NCBI RefSeq assembly: GCF_029543155.1
Contig: NZ_JARQXA010000001.1
Location: forward strand, 806,001-870,000
Source of the DNA: Sphingomonas sp. HITSZ_GF
GTDB taxonomy: Bacteria > Pseudomonadota > Alphaproteobacteria > Sphingomonadales > Sphingomonadaceae
Length of the DNA stretch: 64,000 bases
Direction of reading: 5' to 3'
The translations under genes were made by a program, and so were the position numbers. The notes beneath the pieces were generated by a model. That model had not been told where the DNA came from, did not search any database, and saw nothing but the letters and a program-made list of their open reading frames with translations. The stretch's first letter is position 1; each line of letters begins with the position of its first letter. This document shows, piece by piece, positions 8,121 to 18,772 of this stretch.

Positions 8121-9295
8121 CGCTTGCGGCTGAGCTCGCGCATCGCCTCGTCGAGCCCGGCCAGGCTGAGCGGGTACATCCGCTCGTTCATCAGCTCGCG
8201 CAGGATTCGCACCGACTGGGTATAGCCCCATTGCTCGCGCGGGATCGGGTTGAGCCACACCGCGGCGGGATAGGTGTTCAGCGTGCGCTGCATCCACACC
8301 GCGCCCGGCTCCTCGTTGAAATGCTCGACCGAGCCGCCGGGATGGGTGATCTCGTACGCGCTCATCGAGGCATCGCCGACGAACACCAGCTTATAGTCGT
8401 GCCCGTATTTGTGGAGGATGTCCCAGGTGGGCGTGCGCTCCTGGAAACGGCGGCGATTGTCCTTCCACACGCCTTCGTAGAGGCAGTTGTGGAAATAGAA
8501 GAACTCGAGGTTCTTGAACTCGCTGGTCGCGGCCGAGAACAGTTCCTCGCAGACCTTGATGAACGGGTCCATCGATCCGCCGACGTCGAGGAAGAGCAGC
8601 AGTTTCACGGCGTTGTGCCGCTCGGGGCGCATATGGACGTCGAGCCAGCCCTGGCGCGCGGTGCCGTCGATCGTCGCGTCGATGTCGAGCTCGTCGGCAG
8701 CGCCCTCGCGGGCGAAGCGGCGCAGGCGGCGCAGCGCCACCTTGATGTTGCGGGTGCCGAGCTCCTTGGTGCTGTCGAGGTTGCGGAACTCGCGCCCCTC
8801 CCACACCTTCAGCGCGCGCTTGTGCTTGCTCTCGCCGCCGATGCGGACGCCTTCGGGATTATAGCCCGAGTTGCCATAGGGAGAGGTGCCGCCGGTGCCG
8901 ACCCACTTGTTGCCGCCCTGGTGGCGCGCGTGCTGCTCCTCGAGCCGCTTCTTCAGCGTCTCCATGATCTCGTCCCACGACCCGAGCGACTGGACCTTGG
9001 CCATTTCCTCGGCGGACAGATATTTCTCGGCGATCGCGCGCAGCCAGTCCTCAGGGATCTCGGCGGGGGCGACGCCATAGCTGGTGGCGATGCCCTTGAA
9101 GACCTTGGCGAAGACCTGGTCGAACCGGTCGAGCAGCCCCTCATCCTTCACGAAGGTGGCGCGGGCGAGATAGTAGAAGGCCTCGGGCGTATGTTCGATC
9201 ACGTCGCGGTCGAGCGCCTCGAGCAGGAGCAGATGCTCCTTCAGGCTGGCGGGGATGCCCGCAGCGCGCAGCTCGTCGAGGAAGGAAAGGAACAT
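8117..9295 (-). CDS. CoxE-like von Willebrand factor A domain protein
   Basis: A 392-residue protein with the N-terminus MFLSFLDELRAAGIPASLKE typical of the CoxE-like VWA family, and a C-terminal VWA domain from about residue 210. Its metal-binding motif is DVGGSMDPF, a variant of DxSxS seen in this family. CoxE-like proteins usually work with a MoxR-type AAA+ ATPase as a chaperone pair inserting metals or assembling enzymes. A fitting MoxR gene lies 2.5 kb away on the same strand (11844-12701) but is not adjacent. The client protein is unknown. Confidence 0.88.
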   Translation of the reverse strand: MFLSFLDELRAAGIPASLKEHLLLLEALDRDVIEHTPEAFYYLARATFVKDEGLLDRFDQVFAKVFKGIATSYGVAPAEIPEDWLRAIAEKYLSAEEMAKVQSLGSWDEIMETLKKRLEEQHARHQGGNKWVGTGGTSPYGNSGYNPEGVRIGGESKHKRALKVWEGREFRNLDSTKELGTRNIKVALRRLRRFAREGAADELDIDATIDGTARQGWLDVHMRPERHNAVKLLLFLDVGGSMDPFIKVCEELFSAATSEFKNLEFFYFHNCLYEGVWKDNRRRFQERTPTWDILHKYGHDYKLVFVGDASMSAYEITHPGGSVEHFNEEPGAVWMQRTLNTYPAAVWLNPIPREQWGYTQSVRILRELMNERMYPLSLAGLDEAMRELSRKR

Positions 9296-9311
9296 GGCGC
9301 CTGTCTTAGGA

Positions 9312-10718
9312 TCAGGGCCGGCGCTCGTACAGGTTCCAGTTGGTGCCTGACAGGCTGCGCATCCGGTGCTGCGCGATCAGCGCGAAATGCATGCCGCAGC
9401 GATCGACCTTCTGCGGGAAGGGCTCGCCCAGGAAGCGATCGACCAGCAGGAAGCGCGCCTGCGGATCGCAGCGGCCCAGGATGATGTCGAGCTTGTAGCG
9501 GCGGCGCGCGGCGGCGACGTCGGTGGCGGCTTCTCCGGTATCGCGGTCGAGCAGCATCCGGGTGCCTTCGGGCGCACGCGCCATCATCTCGCGCACCGGG
9601 CCGCCCGGATCGCCGCGCTGGTCGGTGGCGAGCACATCGTCGCACCACAGGCTGCCGGCGAGCATCACCGCCAGGCCGATGCCGGCGACGATCCGCCGCC
9701 AGTCGGCCTTTTCCAGCCCGAAGCCGATCATCTCGCCGAGCATCAGCAGCAGCGGCAGCAGCGCGGGCATATAGTAGCGGGCATGGCCGACATTGCCGGC
9801 GTGCAGCACCGCGAGCATGAAGGGGAAGCCGAAGATGGCGAGCCGGTAGAGCGCCATGCGCGACGCGCCGGCGCGCGGGGCGAGGACGAGCAGCACCAGC
9901 ACCAGCACGATCGGCCAGATGTCCTTCCACGGCACCCCGATCGTGTAGCCGATCGCAGTGGTGGTGCCGTTCAGATACATCATCAGGTCGAACGGATCGT
10001 AGCGGCCGAAGCGGAAGCCGGTGCCGGCGAGCTGGCCGGCCAGCAGCACGAAGCCGAGCACGCCGGCGATCACCAGCACCGGCACGATGAAGGTCCGGAA
10101 GGTCTCGATCACCGCCGCCTGGAAACCGTTCCGCTTCCACAGCACGAAGAAGGGCCAGCCGACCAGCGCGACGGCGGCGAAGATCATGGTGAGCTGCGAG
10201 AAGGCGCCGAGGAAGAAGCACAGCGCGAAGGTGGTCGGGCGGCGCCAGGCGAGGTCACCGGCGAGCCAGCGGTCGATGAACAGGATCGCCACCAGCATCG
10301 CCAGCGACATGCCGGCATAGCCGCGCGCTTCCGATCCCATCGTCACCAGCATTGGCGAGAAGGCGAAGAGCAGGGCGGTGACCACCATCGTGATCCGCCC
10401 GCGCGGCTCGGCGATCTTCGCGGCGACCAGGATCGCCGCGGTGCTGCACAAGATCGAGAGCAGGCGGACCAGCGGCGGCCAGGCGCCATAGCCGACCAGC
10501 TGCATCCACAGCGAATTGATATGGTGGTTGTTGTCGTGGTTGATCCCGGTGAACACGCCGATCGGCGTCAGCGCGTCGCGTGCCTGCGCCGCGGACCAGG
10601 CCTCGTCGAACCAGAGATCGCCCAGCGAACAGACGAAGCGCAGCGCCAGCCCTGCCAGGGCGATCGCATAGACCGCCCACCACCAGCGCCGATTCGCGCC
10701 CAGATCCTCCCCAGACAT
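9312..10718 (-). CDS. Polytopic membrane glycosyltransferase-like protein (GT39/ArnT type)
   Basis: A 468-residue protein with about ten to eleven predicted membrane helices. The first loop after helix 1 carries LWFDEAWSA (about residues 35-43), the acidic motif used by GT-C fold transferases that take sugars from polyprenyl phosphates. It resembles dolichyl-phosphate-mannose and Ara4N transferases in plan, but donor and acceptor cannot be told. The ATG at 10718 opens on MSGEDLGANRRWWWAVYAIA. It sits 16 bases from the VWA gene, read in the same direction. Confidence 0.75.
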   Translation of the reverse strand: MSGEDLGANRRWWWAVYAIALAGLALRFVCSLGDLWFDEAWSAAQARDALTPIGVFTGINHDNNHHINSLWMQLVGYGAWPPLVRLLSILCSTAAILVAAKIAEPRGRITMVVTALLFAFSPMLVTMGSEARGYAGMSLAMLVAILFIDRWLAGDLAWRRPTTFALCFFLGAFSQLTMIFAAVALVGWPFFVLWKRNGFQAAVIETFRTFIVPVLVIAGVLGFVLLAGQLAGTGFRFGRYDPFDLMMYLNGTTTAIGYTIGVPWKDIWPIVLVLVLLVLAPRAGASRMALYRLAIFGFPFMLAVLHAGNVGHARYYMPALLPLLLMLGEMIGFGLEKADWRRIVAGIGLAVMLAGSLWCDDVLATDQRGDPGGPVREMMARAPEGTRMLLDRDTGEAATDVAAARRRYKLDIILGRCDPQARFLLVDRFLGEPFPQKVDRCGMHFALIAQHRMRSLSGTNWNLYERRP

Positions 10719-10761
10719 GCGATGCTTGATGCCTTGCCGTCACTGCGGCGGCAAGCTCAAC

Positions 10762-11340
10762 TCACCGCGTTACATAGGCATCGATCAGCGAGCCGACATA
10801 ATCGGGCTGGCGCGCGGTCAGCTCGGCGGAAGGACGGGCCTTGCGGACGGTGGCCGGGGCATCGCGATCGGGCGTGCCGTAGATGAAGCCGTGCGCCGGG
10901 TAGATCGAGCTGCCCAGGCCCTTGCGGTCGCGGTACCAGACCTTGACCAGGCTCCAGTCGCCGCGCTCGGAGACGTCGAACAGCGTCACGTCCTGCTCGG
11001 CATGGCCACGTTCGCCGTTGAAGCGCGACCAGTTGGCATGGGTGATCATCAGCACGCGCTTCTCGACGATCCGGCTGACCACCGCGACATGGCCGAGGCG
11101 CAACTGCGAGCTCTTGGAGAAGGCGAGGACGGCGCCGACCCTGGGCACCTGACCGCGCTGGTAGCGGCCCTTGGCCTGGTCCCACCAGGTCCAGGCGTCG
11201 CCATAGATCTGGATGCCCGAGGCCTGGCGCGCGAAAGGAACGCACTGGCCGACATATTCGAGGAGCGATTGTGCGCCGGCAGGCGCTGCGGCGAAGAGCG
11301 CAGCGGCAAGCAGCACAGGGAACGCAACACGGGAACGCAT
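10762..11340 (-). CDS. Secreted CHAP-domain amidase/peptidase
   Basis: A 192-residue exported protein: signal peptide to about residue 24 (AGAQS), then a CHAP (NlpC/P60-like) domain. The catalytic cysteine is C33 in GQCVPFAR, the histidine lies in LRLGHVAVVSR and the third polar residue in ITHANW. CHAP enzymes cleave peptidoglycan cross-links or stems; a wall-remodelling role is inferred. It reads leftward, upstream of the membrane glycosyltransferase gene. Confidence 0.85.
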   Translation of the reverse strand: MRSRVAFPVLLAAALFAAAPAGAQSLLEYVGQCVPFARQASGIQIYGDAWTWWDQAKGRYQRGQVPRVGAVLAFSKSSQLRLGHVAVVSRIVEKRVLMITHANWSRFNGERGHAEQDVTLFDVSERGDWSLVKVWYRDRKGLGSSIYPAHGFIYGTPDRDAPATVRKARPSAELTARQPDYVGSLIDAYVTR

Positions 11341-11421
11341 ACTCGGAGACCCTTACAAGGTCCCCCCCGAGCGAAGAGTATCCCGGACTGGTTTAAGAGT
11401 GGTTAACCCTGTTCCGAGCGA

Positions 11422-11844
11422 TCAGGTCTTGGGCGCAGGTGCCGGAGGCTGGCGCGGGTGCGTCTCCATCGCCGGATCGAACTGCGCCCAGGCCGGTGCT
11501 TCGTCGGTCCAGATCGCCACCGTTGGCCTCAGGCCGCCGGCATTGTCGAGGAAACCGATGCGCAGCGTGCGGAACTGCGGGCGGGCCGAGCTTTCGCCCA
11601 TGACCGGGGTGCCGCAGGCCGCGCAGAAGCTCTGGGTGAGCGTGTTGCCGCTCGCTGCGACATAGCTGTTGCGCGCGAGCGTGCCGGCCAAGCTCACGTC
11701 GCTGGTCGCGAACATCGCATTGGTGGTCGGCGAGCCTGCTGCGAGGCGCTGGCACTGGCGGCACCAGCATTGGCGCACCGCGACCGGCTCTCCGCTGACT
11801 TGGGCGGTGACTGCCCCGCAGGCGCAGCTGCCGGTGTATGGCAT
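11422..11844 (-). CDS. GFA family protein (Mss4-like zinc fold)
   Basis: A 140-residue protein of the glutathione-dependent formaldehyde-activating (Gfa/CENP-V) family. Cysteine sets at C7/C9, C26/C28/C31 and C74/C77 (SCACG, CWCRQC, CAACGTP) match its two zinc sites. Most members are not proven formaldehyde enzymes, so the substrate is unknown. Its start overlaps the stop of the MoxR gene, which suggests co-transcription with it. Confidence 0.88.
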   Translation of the reverse strand: MPYTGSCACGAVTAQVSGEPVAVRQCWCRQCQRLAAGSPTTNAMFATSDVSLAGTLARNSYVAASGNTLTQSFCAACGTPVMGESSARPQFRTLRIGFLDNAGGLRPTVAIWTDEAPAWAQFDPAMETHPRQPPAPAPKT

Positions 11845-12701
11845 CAGCCCTTGCCCTGCCGCCGCCGGGCCATGAAGGCGAGCCGCTCGAACAGCATCAC
11901 GTCCTGCTCGTTCTTGAGCAGCGCGCCGTGGAGCGGCGGGATCGCCTTGGTCGGGTCCTTGTTCTGCAGCACTTCGAGCGGCATGTCCTCGTGGAGCAGC
12001 AGCTTGAGCCAGTCGAGCAGCTCGGAGGTGCTGGGCTTCTTCTTCAGGCCGGGGACCTCGCGGATCTCGTAGAAGATATCCATCGCCTTCGAAACCAGCA
12101 GCTTCTGGATGCCGGGGAAGTGGACATCGACGATCGCCTGCATCGTCTCGCGATCCGGGAACTTGATATAGTGGAAGAAGCAGCGGCGCAGGAATGCGTC
12201 GGGAAGATCCTTCTCGTTGTTCGACGTGATCACCACGATCGGGCGCTCGGCGGCACGGACGGTTTCCTGCGTCTCATAGACATGGAATTCCATCCGATCG
12301 AGCTCCTGGAGCAGATCGTTGGGGAACTCGATATCGGCCTTGTCGATCTCGTCGATCAGCAGCACCGGCAGCCTGGGCGCAGTGAACGCCTCCCACAGCT
12401 TGCCCTTGCGGATATAGTTGGCGATGTCGTGGACGCGCTCGTCGCCGAGCTGGCCGTCGCGGAGACGGGCGACAGCGTCATATTCGTACAGGCCCTGATG
12501 CGCCTTGGTGGTCGACTTGACGTTCCACTCGATCAGCGGCGCGTCGACTGCCTTGGCGATCTCATAGGCGAGCACGGTCTTGCCCGTGCCCGGTTCGCCC
12601 TTGACGAGCAGGGGGCGCCGCAGCGTGACGGCGGCGTTGACCGCGACCTTCAGGTCGTCGGTGGCGACATAGCTTTGGGTGCCTTCGAAGCGCATGGCCA
12701 C
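11844..12701 (-). CDS. MoxR-family AAA+ ATPase
   Basis: A 285-residue cytoplasmic ATPase. Walker A is GEPGTGKT (about residues 36-43), Walker B is VLLIDEID, sensor 1 is VVITSNNEKDLPDAFLRRC and the arginine finger lies in the same segment. This is the MoxR/CoxD type that partners a VWA protein in metal insertion or complex activation; the CoxE-like gene at 8117-9295 is the probable partner. Length is normal. It is followed by the GFA gene with a one-base overlap. Confidence 0.9.
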   Translation of the reverse strand: MAMRFEGTQSYVATDDLKVAVNAAVTLRRPLLVKGEPGTGKTVLAYEIAKAVDAPLIEWNVKSTTKAHQGLYEYDAVARLRDGQLGDERVHDIANYIRKGKLWEAFTAPRLPVLLIDEIDKADIEFPNDLLQELDRMEFHVYETQETVRAAERPIVVITSNNEKDLPDAFLRRCFFHYIKFPDRETMQAIVDVHFPGIQKLLVSKAMDIFYEIREVPGLKKKPSTSELLDWLKLLLHEDMPLEVLQNKDPTKAIPPLHGALLKNEQDVMLFERLAFMARRRQGKG

Positions 12702-12733
12702 GGCTTAGAGGGCTGCGGCGGTGCGATGCAAGC

Positions 12734-13399
12734 CTAGTGCTTGTCGCGGGCCGAGGCGCGGGCCTCGAGCAGGTCCCACAGGCCGCGATGCTGGGCGAAG
12801 AGCTGCTGCGCGCCGAACAGCATCGCGCGCTCGAGCATGCCCTCGCGAACCAGCGTGTCGACCACGGTCACCGTCTCCTCGGCCAGCGGCAGCTGCGAGG
12901 AGGGGGCGGCGAGGTTCAGGCGCTCGGCGGCGGCGTCTAGCGCGCCGCGGATCACTACCCAGTCCATCGCCAGCGCTATCGCGGCGCCGGTCGCGCAGCC
13001 GGCGCGATCGGATTGGGCGAGCATGTCGATGGCATGGCGCTGCGCCGCGGTGGCGGCCTCGGTCTCGGCATGGCCCGGCGTGCTCGGCAGCGGGCCGGCA
13101 GCGGCGACGATGCGGACCAGGAAGGCGCGCTCGATCACGAAGGCGTCGGCGGCGGCCTCAAGCCAGTCGCGCTCGATGCCGAGCCGGGCATGGCCCAGCG
13201 CGAAGTCGATCACGCCGGGATGGCGGCCGTGGAGCAGGCAGAGATGGTGGGCCGCGTCGGATAGATCGCGCAGCGGCTCGTCGTTGCGGGCGAGCCGCTG
13301 GAGATAGGGATGGTTGGCGCTGCCATCGGACGCGATGAGCGCCCCCATCGAGCCCCAGGCACCGCCCAATCGCGCAACTTGTACGGAATCAAACGGCAT
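12734..13399 (-). CDS. Conserved hypothetical protein (sphingomonad type)
   Basis: A 221-residue, mostly helical soluble protein with no signal peptide, membrane helix or recognised motif. Charged and alanine-rich helices dominate, with histidines clustered around AAHHLCLLHGRH. Two starts are possible: ATG 13411 (directly abutting AGGAG) or ATG 13399 (AGGAG 12 bases upstream); 13399 is preferred. It lies 33 bases from the MoxR gene. A GTAAAT-N5-ATTTAC dyad lies 92 bases upstream of the chosen start. Function unknown. Confidence 0.6.
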   Translation of the reverse strand: MPFDSVQVARLGGAWGSMGALIASDGSANHPYLQRLARNDEPLRDLSDAAHHLCLLHGRHPGVIDFALGHARLGIERDWLEAAADAFVIERAFLVRIVAAAGPLPSTPGHAETEAATAAQRHAIDMLAQSDRAGCATGAAIALAMDWVVIRGALDAAAERLNLAAPSSQLPLAEETVTVVDTLVREGMLERAMLFGAQQLFAQHRGLWDLLEARASARDKH

Positions 13400-13925
13400 A
13401 AGCCCCCACATCTCCTGCTGACCCCGTGTCAGCGGGCAGAGTTTGCAACCCCGGGATATACCGAAGCACGTAAAGACTAGGTAAATCGCGAATTTACTGT
13501 GGATAAACCCTGCGTTCCGGTGCCGTTCCGACCAAAATATGAAAATGCACCCGAAGCAAGTCCGCTGGCCTTGCAGCAGTATCCGTAACTATCCGGATAG
13601 TCCCTGACGAACGCCGGAACGGGTTTCGTTTGGCGGAAATGCCGTTTCGAAGCGGCGATTCCCCTGCATTCTGGCGCCGCTTGTCGCGTGGTCAGGCGAT
13701 CGACTGACACCGCGAGACAAGACTGGTTGGTTGCCATTGTTACTATTTGGCACCGACCGCCAAATGAAAAGGCGGCGGAGCAGGGCCGCGAACGCCTCCT
13801 TCTTTGCGACCAGTGCCGCGCTCGCCTTTCTTCGCGCTGTTGAAGATACAGTGGGGCTCGATGCGCGCCGCGCCCGTCGACGGGGTACTTGGCATCGAGG
13901 TGGGGTTTCGGGCACTAACCAGGTC
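13400..13925. other. Long intergenic region with several dyads, upstream of the SIR2-STAND gene
   Basis: About 525 bases without a convincing gene. It holds a dyad gtaaatcgcgaatttac (13491-13507), a perfect 14-base palindrome actatccggatagt (13588-13601), an 18-base near-palindrome gtcaggcgatcgactgac (13691-13708) with imperfect outer arms, and ATTTGGC/GCCAAAT arms (13745-13751 and 13759-13765). These are candidate operators or hairpins for the divergent genes on either side. The frame open from 13731 has Arg-rich, low-complexity content until 13926 and is treated as non-coding. Confidence 0.5.
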
Positions 13926-16703
13926 ATGACCGTCGAGATCAGAGAAGCGAAATATTTGCGGTTAAAGCTGGGCCGGGAAGATAATTCACGACAACCGGTG
14001 AGTTTTCTTCTGGGCGCGCCGTTTTCATTGGATCGAGGTGCTGGCGTTCCGGGAATCGACGGTTTCGTAGGTATCGCGCGTGCGCGCGTTGAGGAAAGCG
14101 GAACCGCGCTTCTGCGAGAATTCGACGAGCAGGTGACGTCCATTGCCGGCCCCGATCAATACCAGGCCGCGATGAGCTTTCTCTACGACCTGCTCGACGC
14201 TCGGGCAGCGACGGACGTCGTTCAGGAGGCTGTTCTTCGTGCACGCAAGCCATCCGCGCCGCCCTTCGACGAATGCAACCTGATCCCCGATGAGTGGGAG
14301 ATCACGCGCGCGCAGCATGGTCTGGCCCGGGTGATGCAGCTCGCTCCGCACCGTTTTCCGGGCCCGATATTCACCACCAATTTCGACCCGATGATTTCGC
14401 TCGCGCTCGAAAATCGCGGATTCAAGGTCAATACCGTGGGGATCCCCCTGGAAGGATCGATCTCGATTCCCGTCAAGATGCGCACCAGCGAGATCGATGT
14501 ATTCCATCTGCATGGCTATTGGCGCGATTCGGCGACATTGCACCGGCCACAGCAATTGCTGGCGAAGCGTCCACAGCTTCAACAATCGCTGCAGCGGCAT
14601 CTGGACAACGTCCATTTGGTCGTGATGGCGTATAGCGGCTGGGACGATATTTTCACGACCGCGATCGCGAATTGCTTGAGCGACCCGGCTTTCAACGGCA
14701 CCGTTTCCTGGTGCTTCTACGAACAGGATGAGGCGCGGGCCGTCGCGCAAAATCAACGCCTGTTCGAGAAGTTCGCAGCGGGGATCGCCCAGGGCAAGAT
14801 TGCGTTTTTCCGAGGCGTCGATTGCCACAGCTTCTTCGACGAACTGGGAGGCGACGCACTTGAGGACGTGGCGGCGGGCGTTGTCGAATCGCCGATGCCC
14901 GGATGGCAAATCGTAACGCGGAAGACACTCGAAACCGAGACGCCCTTGCGCACGGCGGAAGCATTGCGGTTTTTCGACGGAGCGCTGCCGACGCTGCGGC
15001 ATGCGGCGAGCCCGCTTATCCCTCGGCTCAGCAAGGCAGAAACGCTCTTGTCGCGCCTGAAGGGCAGCCTGAACGGGGGGTGCGCGCTGCAGCTTGTTCG
15101 TGCTGCGAGTGGCGAAGGAAAATCGACGACGTTGTTGCAGGCCGCCGTGGCTGCGGTATCGGCCGGCGATTGGTCGGCGCTATATTGCCCGGCATCGGAT
15201 GCCGGATTGAACGCCGAAATCCTTGTGCAACTCGACCCAGCCAAAAACTGGCTGATCGTCCTCGATGATGCGGAGGAATATCTTGACGACCTATGGCAGG
15301 CCGTCGGCAAGCTCCATGCACAGGGGCGGAGCAACATCTTCTTCCTGCTTGCTGCGCGCGACACCGATTGGCGCCTGAAGGGCGGCGAGAGCAAGCCTTG
15401 GTCGACCCGGGTCAATCGGCTGGACGATCTGACATTATCTTCGCTTGGCGAGAAGGATATCGGCCTGATCGTCGACGCTTGGGCGGCGCAAGGCGAGGAT
15501 GGATTGCGCGCGCTGAGCGGCATCGGAACGCGCGATGCCCGCATCCGCAGGTTCATGGACGCGATTGGCGCGCAAAGCGGGCAGGCGGAGCAGGGGTCAT
15601 TCTTCGGCGGGCTTCTGGACACGCGCTTTGGCGCGACGGGACTTGTCGATCACCTCATGCCGCTGCTCGAGTTTCTCAAGGGGAGGTCGATCGAAGGCGG
15701 CACAGGCACGCTGCTCGATGCGTTGCTGTATATCGCTTGCTGCCACGCAACGGGGATGATCGGGCTGAACGTTCGCGTGCTGGCCTTGTTGTGCGGCGTA
15801 CCGCCCTATCGCGTCTCCGGAGCGGTCATGGCGCCGCTGGGCCGAGAGTTGGGAGCCGCTGAGATACGGGGCCATGCGCGGACCCGGCACAAACATGTCG
15901 CCGATGCGATCATGGTCGCGGCGAACCGTCTCGGCGCGGATTTGCGGGCGATATGGCCGCAACTGATCGATGCGACGGTCAGGTCTGCGGAGGACGAGAA
16001 GATCGGAGACACCTTCTCGCAGATCATTCTCGCCGGCTCGCGCCTGAAGCGGGATTTGCCGCAGGGGCTCTCCGCCGACCTGCGCGACGAGATCGCGATT
16101 GCCGCTGCCGAGGCGGCCGTCGTCGCAATGCCGAAATGGACGGGAGTCATCAGTGCCCTGGCCCATGCCTTGCGCTCTGCCGGGTACTCGCAAGAGGCGT
16201 TCGACCTCCTCAAGAAAAAGCTGCCGACCCTGAAGAACACCGTCGACAAGGAGATGGTCGTCCGCGGCTATTTCTACGAATGGAGCGCGTGCGCAGGCAA
16301 TCTGGGGGGTAGGCAGGGATCGGTGATGGATGCCTGGCTTGCCGCGATCTCGCTCTCGGACCTGTTGCCGGTCGAGCTGACGTTCGAACAGGCGAAGATG
16401 TCATGTGCCGGCCTGGGGAGTGTGTTCAAGCGCCTGGCCGGCGACGCGAGCGGAACCTATGCGAAAGGGCGTCGCGCAGTCATCGACCTAGGTTGGCGGG
16501 CGAAGCCCGATCAGCGCGCCACGGGCATTTTGTCCGGACATCAGCGCGAACTCGATGCTGCGGACATTCCCAAGCCGGCGGATATCGATCAAGCCATAAG
16601 CTGGCTGACGGAGGCGGCCTTCGCCGCGCAGGAAGAGCTGCAGGACCCCCTCCTTCGCGGATTGAAGGAGGGGCGCCTGGCTTTCACGCGACTAAGGACG
16701 CTC

Positions 16704-16721
<18 letters not shown>
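13926..16721 (+). CDS. SIR2-STAND protein, probable anti-phage defence NADase (Avs5-like architecture)
   Basis: A 931-residue protein. The N-terminal SIR2-like domain (about 25-320) shows the NAD-binding loop [17 protein letters not shown] (27-43), TTNFD (150-154), HLHG (194-197) and [10 protein letters not shown] (232-241). A STAND-type P-loop NTPase follows, with Walker A ASGEGKST (394-401), Walker B LIVLDDAE (443-450) and [12 protein letters not shown] as sensor. A helical C-terminus (about 600-931) probably acts as ligand sensor. In known systems this architecture senses a phage protein, oligomerises and destroys NAD; that role is inferred here. The ATG at 13926 is used because upstream in-frame sequence is not protein-like. 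Its last 18 bases overlap the convergent rpoD end. It is single-gene and has no relation to its core neighbours, which suggests acquisition. Confidence 0.8.
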
Positions 16722-18731
<2,010 letters not shown>

Positions 18732-18772
18732 TCAAATCCTCGAAACTTGGATGGCGGCAATTATACGCCGCC

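Noticed and set aside
13731..13925. N-terminal extension of the SIR2-STAND protein
   Set aside because: The 65 extra residues are Arg/Ala-rich and of no domain type; protein-like sequence begins at ATG 13926. An earlier start cannot be fully excluded.
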